DNA of 64,000 nt from Candidatus Nitronereus thalassa (GCF_032191465.1 NZ_JAQOUE010000001.1:2883501-2947500), one strand, 5' to 3'; shown: positions 35,917-45,626, counted from the first letter of the stretch. Notes: generated from the letters alone by a model not told the origin. Numbers and translations are program-made.

Positions 35917-36636
35917 TTAAGGCGAAATTTTAAGATGAGACCTAAGAAAAAGGCCCAATCGTTCGAGAATGTCAAATGGGATTTCATGTCCACCACGAAA
36001 TTCGTGCCACTCGACGGATAGTCCATGCTCCACCATCAGATCTCGAAGAGATTTGGCAATGCCACAGGAAAGTAAAGGATCGTCGGTCCCGTGACTTTGA
36101 AAGACGGAAAGACCTGTTCGTTTCGCCATGGCCGGTACCCAGTCATTCTTGGCGATCAGACTTCCTGACAAAAGAGCGAGTCCCCCAAAGGGACGCTTGG
36201 TTCGAAGCACCGTGTCACAGGCTAACATGGCGCCTTGTGAGAAACCTCCAAGAATAATGTGCTCTGAGGGGATGTGCCAGTTCCGCTCTAAGTCATCAAG
36301 GAGTGCAATTATGGATTCTCTGGCTTCCGAAAGGCCCTCAGGAATGGCATGTACGTCTCGTCCTCGGCCACTGGCCATATCTCGAGCAATCTGTTCCATA
36401 TCGAGCATCCACCAGGCCCTTCCACCCTGCAGTCCTCCGTTTAACGACAATGGGGCCACAGGAAACACAAACTTGACTTCGTCAGGAACTCGAATCATTT
36501 TCCATAGTGGAACAAGATCATCTCCGGGGGCACCAAATCCGTGGAGGAGCACGACCATTGGCCCTTTTCCAGCACCGTCACGATTTTGGCCGCCCACGAT
36601 TTGCGCAGCCAGTCCACCTAAAGATTCAATGTACAT
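35917..36636 (-). CDS. Carboxylesterase/phospholipase family alpha/beta hydrolase
   Basis: 239 residues. VVLLHGFGAPGDDLVPLW forms the oxyanion region. LGGFSQGAMLACD carries the nucleophile Ser elbow, SHGTDDPLLS the acid and FRGGHEIP the catalytic His. RAWWMLD is typical of the COG0400 carboxylesterase family. It hydrolyses short acyl esters, cytoplasmic, with no signal peptide. It lies upstream of bolA on the same strand with a 128 bp gap, so cotranscription is not certain. Confidence 0.88.
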   Translation of the reverse strand: MYIESLGGLAAQIVGGQNRDGAGKGPMVVLLHGFGAPGDDLVPLWKMIRVPDEVKFVFPVAPLSLNGGLQGGRAWWMLDMEQIARDMASGRGRDVHAIPEGLSEARESIIALLDDLERNWHIPSEHIILGGFSQGAMLACDTVLRTKRPFGGLALLSGSLIAKNDWVPAMAKRTGLSVFQSHGTDDPLLSCGIAKSLRDLMVEHGLSVEWHEFRGGHEIPFDILERLGLFLRSHLKISP

Positions 36637-36662
36637 AGATTTCGATTCGAAGGAGGAATCCC

Positions 36663-36842
36663 TTAATGTCCCATCTTAGGTGCGCCGGCATTGGCACCTT
36701 GGGTGATAAGAGGAATTCGAAGGACTTGTTGGCAGTGTTGGCAGGTCACACGCCAAGTATTGTCGTCGGAATACACGATGTCCTGTTCCTTAGTCCAAAA
36801 CAACTTTTGGCATTTGGGACATTTTCTCACAAGTGTTGGCAT
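36663..36842 (-). CDS. Small zinc-ribbon protein
   Basis: 59 residues from the ATG at 36842, which follows an AGAGGAGG ribosome binding site. CPKCQKLFW and CQHCQQVLR give a four-cysteine zinc ribbon, and the tail is Gly/Ala-rich. The longer frame starting at 36983 lacks support. The gene begins 26 bp upstream of the esterase gene, so the two may be cotranscribed. Function unknown. Confidence 0.82.
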   Translation of the reverse strand: MPTLVRKCPKCQKLFWTKEQDIVYSDDNTWRVTCQHCQQVLRIPLITQGANAGAPKMGH

Positions 36843-36956
36843 ATGCCTCCTCTTGGTTGCTGGTATTTGTAGAAGGTTTAGTGTAATACAGATACCCATC
36901 AAATCTCTAGGTAGGGCATTAAAAATATAGCGTTTTTGGATATTGTTTCGATTTTC

Positions 36957-37373
36957 ATGATCACCTACTCCGACGGAAAACAATTCGATAGTTCTCTTCT
37001 TTTGCCCCTGTTTGAGCAGTCTACCTGGGCCAGTGGCCGAACTCTAGAAGATACTCGGGATCTCGTCCAGCATACCCATTTGTTTCTTACGGCTTGGGAT
37101 GAGGGGAGGCTTGTGGGATGTGGACGGGTGCTGACGGATTATATCTATCGAGCCTCTATCTGGGATGTTATTGTGGATAGAGAGTACCAAGGCCGGGATA
37201 TTGGAACAGGGATTATCCATCGGATTTTATCGCATTCAACACTGCAGCGGGTGGAATTGTTTTGGCTGTGCACTCGTGATAAACAGCGGTTCTATGAAAC
37301 TCTCGGTTTTAGTGCCAAAGAGCAAATTGGGATGGTATGGGACCGAAAGAAACAACCATCTCCAAAATTCTGA
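36957..37373 (+). CDS. GNAT family N-acetyltransferase
   Basis: 139 residues. It has the GNAT fold order: LVGCGRVLTDYIYRASIWDV, then the acetyl-CoA loop VDREYQGRDIGTGIIHRI (R/Q-x-x-G-x-G/A), and the C-terminal FWLCTRDKQRFYETLGF. Substrate unknown. The ATG at 36957 has no clear ribosome binding site; a TTG at 36936 is less likely. It diverges from the zinc-ribbon gene. Confidence 0.87.
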   Translation: MITYSDGKQFDSSLLLPLFEQSTWASGRTLEDTRDLVQHTHLFLTAWDEGRLVGCGRVLTDYIYRASIWDVIVDREYQGRDIGTGIIHRILSHSTLQRVELFWLCTRDKQRFYETLGFSAKEQIGMVWDRKKQPSPKF

Positions 37374-37514
37374 GTAAATGGTTTTTACCATCAATGTGCA
37401 AGTTAATGGGGAATATCCACATGGGCCTCCTCATTTACAACACAGCTACTGACAATGATTGGTAGCGTCTTCCAATCTGGATTTTCGAACATACTTACTA
37501 GGACAACCTGAAAT

Positions 37515-38684
37515 ATGAAATGTTTGGGGTTAATGTCAGGCACCTCGGCCGATGGTGTTGACTGTGCCATCGTCGAAATCACTCCAACAAAGAAACGACC
37601 GAAGATCACCCTGCTTTCCTCACAAACTAGACCCTATCCTCCTAGCTTAAGAAAGCAAGTGCTATTAGCTCCGACTCATGGCAAGGTGGCCGAGTTGTGT
37701 CATTTGAATGCGGCAGTTGGAGAAGTGTTTGCCCAGACGGCCCTGCAGACGATTAAGCAGGCAAACCTCACACCTAAGGATATACGGTTGATCGGTTCCC
37801 ATGGACAAACCGTGTACCATCAACCTAATCCCATTCGGGAGTCCAAGGTTGGATTGGTTCGGTCGACCCTTCAAATTGGTGATCCTGCCATTATCGCGGA
37901 ACGAACCGGCATTACAACCGTCGCCGATTTTAGAACCCGCGATATGGCGGCCGGAGGTGAAGGGGCACCCTTGGCCCCTTATGTCCATCACCTCTTGTTC
38001 CAGTCAAAGCGTCAGTCACGTTTGGTCGTGAATTTGGGGGGGATTGGCAATGTGACTTTTCTGTCGGCCAAGGGCGGTCTTGAGGATGTTCGAGCCTTTG
38101 ATACGGGTCCATGCAATATGTTGTTGGATGGATTAGTTCTAAAATGGACATCTGGAAAACATCAGATGGATCGAAACGGTCGCTTGGGGCGAAGAGGTCA
38201 GTGTCATGACTCGCTCCTCAAAACTTTATTGTCCCATCCCTACCTTGAAAAACGTCCTCCCAAATCAACTGGTCGTGAGGAGTTTGGTGACTCATATATT
38301 AAAGGTGTTTTGCGGCAAGCAAAAGCTAAACGTTTATCGTTGGAAGATATCCTAGCGACCTGTTGCGCATTTGTGGCCAGAACCATTCTCGACGCCTGTG
38401 AGGTCTTTCACGGAAATGTCGAGGAGGTCATCTGTGGCGGCGGGGGAGTGAAAAATTTTGCCCTTATGGAGGCGCTGAGAAAGGAATTGGAGCCCCGTGT
38501 GGTAGGGACCATGGATCAACTCGGGGTTGACAGTAAGGCCTTTGAGGCCTTGGCCTTTGCGGTGATGGCTTATCAAACCATTCAGGGCATTCCTGCGAAT
38601 GTCCCGTCTGTCAGCGGCGCTCGACATGCCGTCGTGTTGGGAGCGGTGGTTCCTGGGAAAACAAAAATATCCATTCGTCTCTAG
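37515..38684 (+). CDS. anmK: Anhydro-N-acetylmuramic acid kinase
   Basis: 389 residues. GLMSGTSADGVDCAIVE at the N-terminus, GSHGQTVYHQP, TVADFRTRDMAAGGEGAPLAP, LNLGGIGNVTFL-like (VVNLGGIGNVTF) and FDTGPCNMLLD are exact AnmK signatures. It phosphorylates and opens 1,6-anhydro-MurNAc for cell-wall recycling. The following DUF2726 gene starts 29 bp later. No murein-recycling partner (murQ, ampD) is adjacent. Confidence 0.95.
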   Translation: MKCLGLMSGTSADGVDCAIVEITPTKKRPKITLLSSQTRPYPPSLRKQVLLAPTHGKVAELCHLNAAVGEVFAQTALQTIKQANLTPKDIRLIGSHGQTVYHQPNPIRESKVGLVRSTLQIGDPAIIAERTGITTVADFRTRDMAAGGEGAPLAPYVHHLLFQSKRQSRLVVNLGGIGNVTFLSAKGGLEDVRAFDTGPCNMLLDGLVLKWTSGKHQMDRNGRLGRRGQCHDSLLKTLLSHPYLEKRPPKSTGREEFGDSYIKGVLRQAKAKRLSLEDILATCCAFVARTILDACEVFHGNVEEVICGGGGVKNFALMEALRKELEPRVVGTMDQLGVDSKAFEALAFAVMAYQTIQGIPANVPSVSGARHAVVLGAVVPGKTKISIRL

Positions 38685-38712
38685 TGTTCCCTTTAGGTAA
38701 AGGTTTTCTGTA

Positions 38713-39285
38713 GTGGCTGCCTCTGAATCCCTTCGAGCCTTATCGATTGAGTCACTCCCGCTTTTGTCTCAAGTTCTCATGTTGGGATTGACCATTGTAA
38801 CATTCGTTCTTGTTTATTATCTGCTACAGCCATGGTGGAGTCGGCGGCGTGAGACGCAAGGAGGGAATGAGACCACAGGGCCAGGCGCGATGACCGCCAG
38901 GGCACGGCCTCTTTTCTCCCAATCAGAAATGGAATTCTTTAACCTGCTCCATTTAGTATCCCGTGATATTTTGTTGGTCTTTGCCAAAATACCCATGCGG
39001 ACGTTGGTGCAGGTGAATGCGGAGGATGAAGATGCCCGTCGAGAGTTTGTCAAATCTATCCGGGCACTCACCGCGGATTTCGTGTTGGTTCATCCCGGCA
39101 CGATGCGTCCGAATAAAATCATAATGTTTGGCGTAGAAAATGAGAGCGGTCATTTGTCATCCTTGACCAGCTTAATGAAAGGGCTTTGTCAGGAAGCAGA
39201 GATTGATTTCATTCGAGTGGAGGCGAACAAAAATTACAGTGCCGCGGAATTAACGGAGCTCCTTGGATTGAGAGAAGACGATTAA
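38713..39285 (+). CDS. DUF2726-domain membrane-anchored protein
   Basis: 190 residues. A single transmembrane helix (VLMLGLTIVTFVLVYYLLQPW) precedes a DUF2726-like domain starting FSQSEMEFFNLLHLV, with VQVNAEDEDARREF and FVLVHPGTMRPNKIIMFG. The domain is related to nuclease-like folds, but catalytic residues were not checked. The start is GTG at 38713. It follows anmK by 29 bp and meets the convergent gene at 39289 almost stop to stop. Confidence 0.75.
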   Translation: MAASESLRALSIESLPLLSQVLMLGLTIVTFVLVYYLLQPWWSRRRETQGGNETTGPGAMTARARPLFSQSEMEFFNLLHLVSRDILLVFAKIPMRTLVQVNAEDEDARREFVKSIRALTADFVLVHPGTMRPNKIIMFGVENESGHLSSLTSLMKGLCQEAEIDFIRVEANKNYSAAELTELLGLREDD

Positions 39286-39288
39286 GGT

Positions 39289-39897
39289 TTACTGGGAAAT
39301 GACGGGAAGCATGGCACGAAGGGCGTGTTGTGCTGTGTGGTCGAGGTCGCCAGAGGTAATGGTCGGATCATCGAATGGTACGAAGAGCGCGAGTTTAAAA
39401 AATGGTCGATTAGCCAGTACGGCGGCTACTTCTGGCTTTCGTTCCTTGGTCAGTTCCAAGGTATACCCCGGTCCCTGTTTCCACTCCCACAAGGAATGGT
39501 CTAGGCAAAGACAGACACCGCGCTCAGCGATATCTGAAAACCGGTTGACCAAGTTTTCTTTATAGCGTCGAATGTGACCTCCCTCGAGGATTAGGGCAAA
39601 AATAATGTGATGGCCCCACCAAAAAAGTGTGCGAAACGCAAACTTGACCTCTCGTGTGTAATACCGTGGGTAATCCAGGTATTGATAGGGAAAGCTTTCT
39701 AAATGTTCCCCTTTGACTAGTTGGAAGGAATCGGGCCCATATTGATCCGGCACGATAAGGGCTTGGGTGGTGAGTTCCCGTCGATAGGTCTGATGGAATT
39801 GTTCTAACTGGCGGCGAATTTTTTTTGAAATGGAGGCCTTATCCAGAAAAAACTCAGTATCTGTCAGACGGAAGATTTCCTGAGGCGTAAACAGCAT
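39289..39897 (-). CDS. Conserved-looking protein, unknown function
   Basis: 202 residues, rich in aromatics and charged residues (FPYQYLDYPRYYTREVKFAF, WWGHHIIFALILEGGHIRRY, NLVNRFSDIAERGVCLCLDH). No recognised domain and no transmembrane segment long enough to be certain. It diverges from the exonuclease III gene with an 83 bp gap. Size and composition indicate a real gene. Confidence 0.75.
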   Translation of the reverse strand: MLFTPQEIFRLTDTEFFLDKASISKKIRRQLEQFHQTYRRELTTQALIVPDQYGPDSFQLVKGEHLESFPYQYLDYPRYYTREVKFAFRTLFWWGHHIIFALILEGGHIRRYKENLVNRFSDIAERGVCLCLDHSLWEWKQGPGYTLELTKERKPEVAAVLANRPFFKLALFVPFDDPTITSGDLDHTAQHALRAMLPVISQ

Positions 39898-39980
39898 GGT
39901 CAGTTTCGTTGTACAAAATCTAATGGTTGCACATTCCCGATCAAAAAATTCATTCCTTAAACATTCAAGAAAGTCAAAAA

Positions 39981-40754
39981 ATGAAAATAGCTACCTTTAA
40001 TGTGAACTCAGTGAGGAAACGATTGCCAACGGTCACGCGTTGGTTAAAAACCCATGCTCCCGATGTGTTGTGTTTACAGGAAACCAAGGTCCAAGATTCC
40101 GAATTCCCCGTGGCTGCCCTCGAATCCTCCGGATATGTGGCCACATTTCGTGGAATGAAAGGGTACAACGGAGTGGCAGTGCTGACCAAATCCGCACCGG
40201 ATTTTGTCTCGGAGGGGTTGGATAAAGGTCCCAATGGCGACGGGCCGCGACTGCTTCATGTTGTTGTCCAAGGGGTCGTGATTGTGAACACGTACATTCC
40301 TCAGGGGTTTAAAATCGATCATCCTAAATATCAATACAAACTTCAGTGGTTTAGCCGGTTGCGTCGATATTTTTCACGGCACTTCGACCCTCACCAGCCT
40401 ATCATATGGTGTGGAGATATGAATGTGGCCCCTTTGCCTATGGATGTCCACCATCCTGAAAAACATCTCACGCATGTTTGTTATCATCAGGAGGCACGCG
40501 ATGCCTATCACAAGACGTTAAATTGGGGATTTGAGGATGTGTTTCGCCGTCTGTATCCAGACACGCCTCAATACACGTTTTGGGATTATCGCCAGCCTGA
40601 TGCCCTAAAGGCCAATCGTGGTTGGAGAATCGACCATATTCTGGCCACAACACCCCTGGCTCAAAAATGTACAGCTGTCGAAGTCGATGTCCAGCCAAGG
40701 AAAGGCAAGATGCCCTCAGATCACACGGTTCTTTGGGCGAAGTTTGCCATTTAG
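39981..40754 (+). CDS. xthA: Exodeoxyribonuclease III
   Basis: 257 residues from the ATG at 39981 (KIATFNVNSVRKRLP). Catalytic segments are LCLQETKVQD (metal-binding Glu), WCGDMNVAP (Asp/Asn), WRIDHIL and PSDHTVLWA (Asp/His). It is the AP endonuclease/3'-5' exonuclease of base excision repair. An upstream in-frame start at 39927 is not supported. Confidence 0.95.
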   Translation: MKIATFNVNSVRKRLPTVTRWLKTHAPDVLCLQETKVQDSEFPVAALESSGYVATFRGMKGYNGVAVLTKSAPDFVSEGLDKGPNGDGPRLLHVVVQGVVIVNTYIPQGFKIDHPKYQYKLQWFSRLRRYFSRHFDPHQPIIWCGDMNVAPLPMDVHHPEKHLTHVCYHQEARDAYHKTLNWGFEDVFRRLYPDTPQYTFWDYRQPDALKANRGWRIDHILATTPLAQKCTAVEVDVQPRKGKMPSDHTVLWAKFAI

Positions 40755-40796
40755 CGGAATTTCCTTTTTGAGGGGTCCGTGTGGTTTGGTCAGAAA

Positions 40797-41384
40797 TTAC
40801 TTTTTCTTCCTTGGGGACCGGTCTGGGTTCGGAATGTTTTCGAGAGGGATGAAGACCGCCAAGGCTACCACGGTAGTCCACAAATTTGATTTGCCGATGG
40901 CTGACTGCGTGATATTCTGGGTGCGCACAATCTTCCCGCCCATTTTAAAGACTTGTTCCCGTTCCTTCCACGCCACATCGGGATCGAATTTTATGCCGAG
41001 GGTCGTGGCCAACATTTGCGCGGCGAGATCTTCTGTATATTCTCCAGCTTCTTCGTCGGTTTCGCCATAGGCATGATGTTCTGAAAGATAGCCGTAGGCT
41101 TTGTGTCGGCCTTCGGGAATGGCGACGCCAATGGAGGAAGAGACTAACCGGTTGTGTTCATTGGTTTCGCATCGGGCCATGACGCAATATGTAATTTCTC
41201 CGGGATTCAAGAGCTCTTCCCCTCGTTTTCGAGGAATAATTTTACAGTTGGGGGGCAATATCGAGGAGACGCAGACGAGATTACAATATGCCACACCAGC
41301 ACTGCGTAGGGCTTCCTCGAAGGAAGCAAGTTTTTCTCGATGGACACCGACCCCACGGGTCAGAAACATGTGAGTAGGAACCAC
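40797..41384 (-). CDS. pdaD: Pyruvoyl-dependent arginine decarboxylase
   Basis: 195 residues. The self-cleavage site is SS in [11 protein letters not shown] (Ser40-Ser41), and [22 protein letters not shown] and [17 protein letters not shown] follow the PdaD family. The enzyme self-processes to a beta and a pyruvoyl alpha chain and makes agmatine from arginine. With the deoxyhypusine-synthase-like gene at 44273 it suggests a polyamine route. The next gene upstream is 280 bp away. Confidence 0.92.
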   Translation of the reverse strand: MVPTHMFLTRGVGVHREKLASFEEALRSAGVAYCNLVCVSSILPPNCKIIPRKRGEELLNPGEITYCVMARCETNEHNRLVSSSIGVAIPEGRHKAYGYLSEHHAYGETDEEAGEYTEDLAAQMLATTLGIKFDPDVAWKEREQVFKMGGKIVRTQNITQSAIGKSNLWTTVVALAVFIPLENIPNPDRSPRKKK

Positions 41385-41571
41385 GTCTCCTCCATTTTCC
41401 TCGTGTAATAGATCACACGGCAGTCTAAAGATGATTGGTGAATCTGGCTATCCCGAGGTGCCCAATTAGCAAAGAAGGACGCATTCCCTTTTTGTGACTG
41501 CGCTATATTATGAACTTCTTATCCTGCCTTGAGGTTGGGAAAAACACGCGGGCAGCATATTGGCAAATTTG

Positions 41572-41615
41572 TGAGGAATTCTGCAAGGAATTTATTAAGA
41601 TTTCATAATTCCTCA
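41572..41615. other. Intergenic inverted repeat
   Basis: TGAGGAATT at 41572-41580 pairs with AATTCCTCA at 41607-41615 across a 26 b AT-rich loop, between the ALDH stop and pdaD. It may act as a weak terminator or a leader structure; not resolved. Confidence 0.3.
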
Positions 41616-41667
41616 AGGAAGAACAGTGAGGAAATCAAACGTTTTGGTGCAATGGGTTGGTCGGGGG

Positions 41668-43101
41668 TTATTGAGGCAAACTTAACACCAAGAGTTTGGG
41701 TTCGGTGAGTTCTTGCATGGCATATCGAACACCCTCTCGGCCTAATCCGGAGTCTTTCACTCCGCCATAGGGCATATGATCGGCACGCCAGGTAGGGATT
41801 TCATTCGCCAAAACCGCGCCAACTTCGAGTTCGCGATAGGCTTGAAAGATACGATTGATATCTTGAGTATAAATGCCAGCTTGAAGTCCATAGGGGGAAT
41901 CGTTTACCCGGCGAAGGACCTCAGAAAAGTCCTGGTATCGAGACACCGTGACCACGGGACCAAAGATTTCCTCGCAAGATACTTTCATGGTGGGACTGAC
42001 ATTGGCCAAAACCGTCGGGGCCACAATGGCATTCTGTCGAGTTCCGCCGAGCAGACATTCCGCCCCTTGTTTGATCGCCTCTTGAATCCAAGATTCCACC
42101 CGGATGGCCGTTTGTTGATTGATAAGGGGACCTACGACCGTAGATTCTTGAAGAGGGTCGCCACAGGGCAAGGCGCGGATCTGATCCAAGAGAAGTTTAA
42201 GGAAGGGATCATAGATATCCTGGTGAAGATATATCCGTTGCACCGAAATGCAGGTCTGGCCCGCGTAGGAAAATCCACCAGTCGCGCAACGCTGAGCCGC
42301 CAGTGAGAGGTTGGCATCAGGTTCAATAATGACGGCGGCATTCCCGCCTAATTCCAGAGCCACTCGTTTTTTCCCAGCCTTCTCTTTGAGGCGCCATCCT
42401 ACGGAAGCGCTTCCAGTAAAGCTGAGTGCTTGGATTCGTGGGTCACGCACCATGGATTCGGCAAGGTCGTTTTCACAAGGCAAGACACTAAACGTTCCGG
42501 GAGGGAGTCCCAGACCGCAAATAATTTCTCCCAACAGTAATGCCGTGAATGGGGTTTGCGGGGCAGGTTTCAGAAGAATGGGATTTCCCACGGCCAAGCA
42601 AGGGGCGACTTTGTGGGCGACCAAGTTCAAAGGAAAATTAAAGGGCGTAATGCCGAGAACGGGTCCAATCGATACTCGTCGGAGTATACCCAGGTAAGGT
42701 TCCATGCCGGGGCTTATATCCATCGGAATGGTTTCGCCAGGAAGGCGCTTGGCCTCTTCACTGGCGATAGTGAATGTCTGAATGGCTCGCTGGACCTCCC
42801 GTCTGGCATCAGTGATGGGCTTCCCGGATTCCAAGCTCATGACATGGGCGAATTCTTTGAGGCGAGAGGTCAGTTGTTGCGCGATGGTGGAAAGAGCTGT
42901 GGCTCGCGCATGAGAAGGCAGCTCGGAAAGAGTTGAAAATGCGGAAACACTCAATTGAATGGCGTCTTCAATGTCCTGCGCTTGAGCCTGACAGACTTCA
43001 GCCACGAGACTACCTGTGTAAGGATTGAGAACGGATTGGCGAGTCGATATCTCACGCCATTCTGTGCCAATTAGAAAACCTGGTCCTGGTAGTGGTTTCA
43101 C
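41668..43101 (-). CDS. NAD(P)-dependent aldehyde dehydrogenase
   Basis: 477 residues. Asn155 in ITPFNFPLN, Glu250 in ALELGGNAA and catalytic Cys284 in YAGQTCIS are present, as is LLKPAPQTP at the cofactor loop. It belongs to the lactaldehyde/phosphonoacetaldehyde/non-phosphorylating glyceraldehyde-3-phosphate dehydrogenase branch; the substrate cannot be decided. It may connect to amine catabolism (neighbouring pdaD), but that is inference. Full length, no gap. Confidence 0.92.
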   Translation of the reverse strand: MKPLPGPGFLIGTEWREISTRQSVLNPYTGSLVAEVCQAQAQDIEDAIQLSVSAFSTLSELPSHARATALSTIAQQLTSRLKEFAHVMSLESGKPITDARREVQRAIQTFTIASEEAKRLPGETIPMDISPGMEPYLGILRRVSIGPVLGITPFNFPLNLVAHKVAPCLAVGNPILLKPAPQTPFTALLLGEIICGLGLPPGTFSVLPCENDLAESMVRDPRIQALSFTGSASVGWRLKEKAGKKRVALELGGNAAVIIEPDANLSLAAQRCATGGFSYAGQTCISVQRIYLHQDIYDPFLKLLLDQIRALPCGDPLQESTVVGPLINQQTAIRVESWIQEAIKQGAECLLGGTRQNAIVAPTVLANVSPTMKVSCEEIFGPVVTVSRYQDFSEVLRRVNDSPYGLQAGIYTQDINRIFQAYRELEVGAVLANEIPTWRADHMPYGGVKDSGLGREGVRYAMQELTEPKLLVLSLPQ

Positions 43102-43181
43102 AGGGGCTTATGTCGAGGAAGATTGCGGTGGCCATGGCGCACCCAGCTTTTGGGAAGTCAGCCTGGATACGGTATGATTGT

Positions 43182-43400
43182 TCATGAAGAAGCGTTTTGC
43201 GCCTTGGATATAAGTTCTTCGGTACCCCAATCTTTAATCGAATCGAGGGTGAATGGTTCGAAGGCGGAAATGGCACCGCAACTGGAGCATTCCGTTGGAA
43301 CCTTTCTTCGATACACGTCGTTGAGGCAGTCCATGCATACAAAAAAATCTGGTTCCCCTTCCGCACAATCTACAGTCCAAAATGTTTGAGTGTCTGACAT
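43182..43400 (-). CDS. Small zinc-ribbon protein
   Basis: 72 residues from the ATG at 43400, which follows AGGTGG. CMDC and CSSC at residues 22-25 and 38-41 form a four-Cys zinc site. The rest is acidic (SIKDWGTEELISKA). Function unknown. It lies 80 bp upstream of the aldehyde dehydrogenase on the same strand. Confidence 0.8.
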   Translation of the reverse strand: MSDTQTFWTVDCAEGEPDFFVCMDCLNDVYRRKVPTECSSCGAISAFEPFTLDSIKDWGTEELISKAQNASS

Positions 43401-43533
43401 GAAATACCACCTACTAAAAGATTTGCCTCAGATTTGTAAATGTTAACGGTCGTAAAAACAAAAGTAAAGAATAAGGAAGACCCTTGGATTTTTCAAAAAC
43501 GAAAGTGTTCAAACAGGTACTCTTCGAACCAAC

Positions 43534-44196
43534 TTATAAAGGGTCTGACCTTTTCTGGGTTTTAGCCTGGGCCAAGAGTTTTTCAATGTTTTCTTGAAAG
43601 ACATCAAATGGAAATGCCCCTGGAATTACTAAGAAAGGCCCCTCCTTCGGGTTATGGGTGAGAAACAAAATAAAATGCGGCGTCCCACGAACTCCGATGC
43701 TGCCTCCTTCCATTCGGTCCCGATAAATGGAATCCATATATCGTTCGGCCTGAACGCATTCACTGAATTGTCGGACGTTGAGCCGCAAATCTTCAGCTTG
43801 CTGCTGAATTTGCTCTGAGGAAAATTTTCGATTACTGGAAAATAATTGATCATGCATGGACCAATATTGCCCCTGCTCTCCCGCACAACGGGCAGCCATG
43901 GCTGTATCGATGCTCGGGCCGCTGGTGGATCTCGGGAAATCTCGATAAATCAGCCGGAGTTTGCCTGTTTGGATGTACTCCGAAAACAGCAATGGCCAGG
44001 TTTCCTCAAAAAACTTCTCACAATATCCGCAAGTGAAATCGGAATATTCCAAGAGGGTCACGGGGGCCTGTTGATTACCTCGGACGCGATCATCTTTGCG
44101 AAGCAAAAAGGTGTCTTCCTGACTACTTGCCGGAAGGACAGTCAGGAAAATGATAGCTACTATGACAAGCATGTGGAGGGAACGATTGGGAAGCAT
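43534..44196 (-). CDS. DsbA-like periplasmic thioredoxin-fold protein
   Basis: 220 residues. A signal peptide (MLVIVAIIFLTVLPASSQ) is followed by APVTLLEYSDFTCGYCEKFF with CGYC and the cis-Pro loop RGTPHFILF. MAARCAGEQGQYWSMHDQLF is typical of the DsbA/DsbG-like family. Probably oxidises or isomerises disulfides in the periplasm. No DsbB partner is nearby. It lies 77 bp from the deoxyhypusine-synthase-like gene on the same strand. Confidence 0.88.
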   Translation of the reverse strand: MLPNRSLHMLVIVAIIFLTVLPASSQEDTFLLRKDDRVRGNQQAPVTLLEYSDFTCGYCEKFFEETWPLLFSEYIQTGKLRLIYRDFPRSTSGPSIDTAMAARCAGEQGQYWSMHDQLFSSNRKFSSEQIQQQAEDLRLNVRQFSECVQAERYMDSIYRDRMEGGSIGVRGTPHFILFLTHNPKEGPFLVIPGAFPFDVFQENIEKLLAQAKTQKRSDPL

Positions 44197-44272
44197 GTTG
44201 GTTCCTATGTTTAAGGCCTATGTCATTTCATTATGCCATAATGGTGGGGAAGAGGTGAAATCTGTTATCCGG

Positions 44273-45376
44273 TCACAATGTGGCCTTGGCCTTTGAACCG
44301 TCCTCATCCAACAAGCCCATAAGCAATAATGGCCAAACCACGGTGGCGTCACTCAGCACTTCAGCAAAACGACCTCCTTCTGCAGGGGGCACGAATTTTC
44401 CCCAAGACATACCTTCCTGGTAGGTACACCCGCTCAATCCTCCCCAATAATCCGGTTCGGGGCAGATCCGGACTCCGTATTGAAATCGTGGGGGATTAAT
44501 GTGGGTATCAAGCCGTAAGTTAAGAATTTCAATATACGGGGGAATCTGTTGCGCCCAGTTTCGTGGCACACCCCCGCCAATGGTGAAAATACCAAGCCGT
44601 TTGGCTCCCAGTAATTGGGAGGTGTAGCTATTCAGGTCCAAGAAAGAATTAAAGGCTGGAAGATTTTTCTGCAAAGAATTCCAGAGTTCTTGACCATTGG
44701 CCCCTTCTTCTGATGGGTTAGCTCCTGTTTGGCGATGTTTACTCATAGCCCAAATGGACACATCTAGTCCCAGTTCGGAGTCGGTAAACGCCGGAATATA
44801 CACCGGGACCTTTTTAAGGAAGGCACTCTTGAGAATGCCTGGCCCTTCAAATTCATCCGCCAGAGTTTTGCCCAGTTCACGCGTGAGTAATTCGGAGGAA
44901 AGTGGCTGTGCGGGATCGAGACGGTTTAAGGTTTTCCTCGCCACCTGTTCGACATGATTCAGGTTTAATTCCATCTCCAAGGTGTCATAGACGCGGTTGT
45001 ACCCTTTGTTAAACAAATCGACGTCGTTCATGGACGGTTGATATTTATAATGGGTTTGCCCTACCGCCTCGCTCATGCCATGTGCAATGAGGGCACCAGT
45101 AGAAATCACGGCTTGAACCATTCCCCGATCGATCATGGTACAAATGATTTTCCCCATTTTGGCAATGGTCATGGCCCCGGACAGGGTCAGGACCACAAAG
45201 CAATCTGGATCGTGGATCATGGCCTTGAGAATATCGAAGGCTTCACCAAGCCGACGTCCGCCGAAGGCGGTTTTTTTCATGGCAAGTAATAGATCGGAGA
45301 AGGATTTAATCGTTGACGGATCTAACGCTTCCAGCGCTTCGAGTCCGTCTTTAGCTCCATCATGAAACGATCTCAT
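44273..45376 (-). CDS. Deoxyhypusine-synthase-like enzyme
   Basis: 367 residues. VVLTLSGAMTIAKMGKIICTMID, VISTGALIAHGMSEAVG and PAFTDSELGLD are DHS family segments. EGMSWGKF carries Lys327, equivalent to the enzyme-imine lysine of DHS. Bacteria lack eIF5A, and bacterial members are thought to make homospermidine or other polyamine derivatives. With pdaD at 40797 this supports an unusual polyamine pathway. Full length for the family. Confidence 0.88.
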   Translation of the reverse strand: MRSFHDGAKDGLEALEALDPSTIKSFSDLLLAMKKTAFGGRRLGEAFDILKAMIHDPDCFVVLTLSGAMTIAKMGKIICTMIDRGMVQAVISTGALIAHGMSEAVGQTHYKYQPSMNDVDLFNKGYNRVYDTLEMELNLNHVEQVARKTLNRLDPAQPLSSELLTRELGKTLADEFEGPGILKSAFLKKVPVYIPAFTDSELGLDVSIWAMSKHRQTGANPSEEGANGQELWNSLQKNLPAFNSFLDLNSYTSQLLGAKRLGIFTIGGGVPRNWAQQIPPYIEILNLRLDTHINPPRFQYGVRICPEPDYWGGLSGCTYQEGMSWGKFVPPAEGGRFAEVLSDATVVWPLLLMGLLDEDGSKAKATL

Positions 45377-45626
45377 GGTGTCTTTTCCTTTTGAAAAATC
45401 CGTGAGTGATTAAACCGTTTGACTTGACTATGAATGGTTATAGTTAATGTAGTGCTAACCTATAAATTCGAGGGGTAAGTAAAGCCAATTGGGTTTTGTC
45501 ATACCGAAAGATGTAAGAAGGAATGGTGGAGAGTATTTGAACCAGTCCACCTTGGATAAAGCCTCGGTGGATAGCCTCTGTTTCAAGTTCTCGCGGATTG
45601 CCAGCCGAAGCTCAAGGAGCGGAGGC

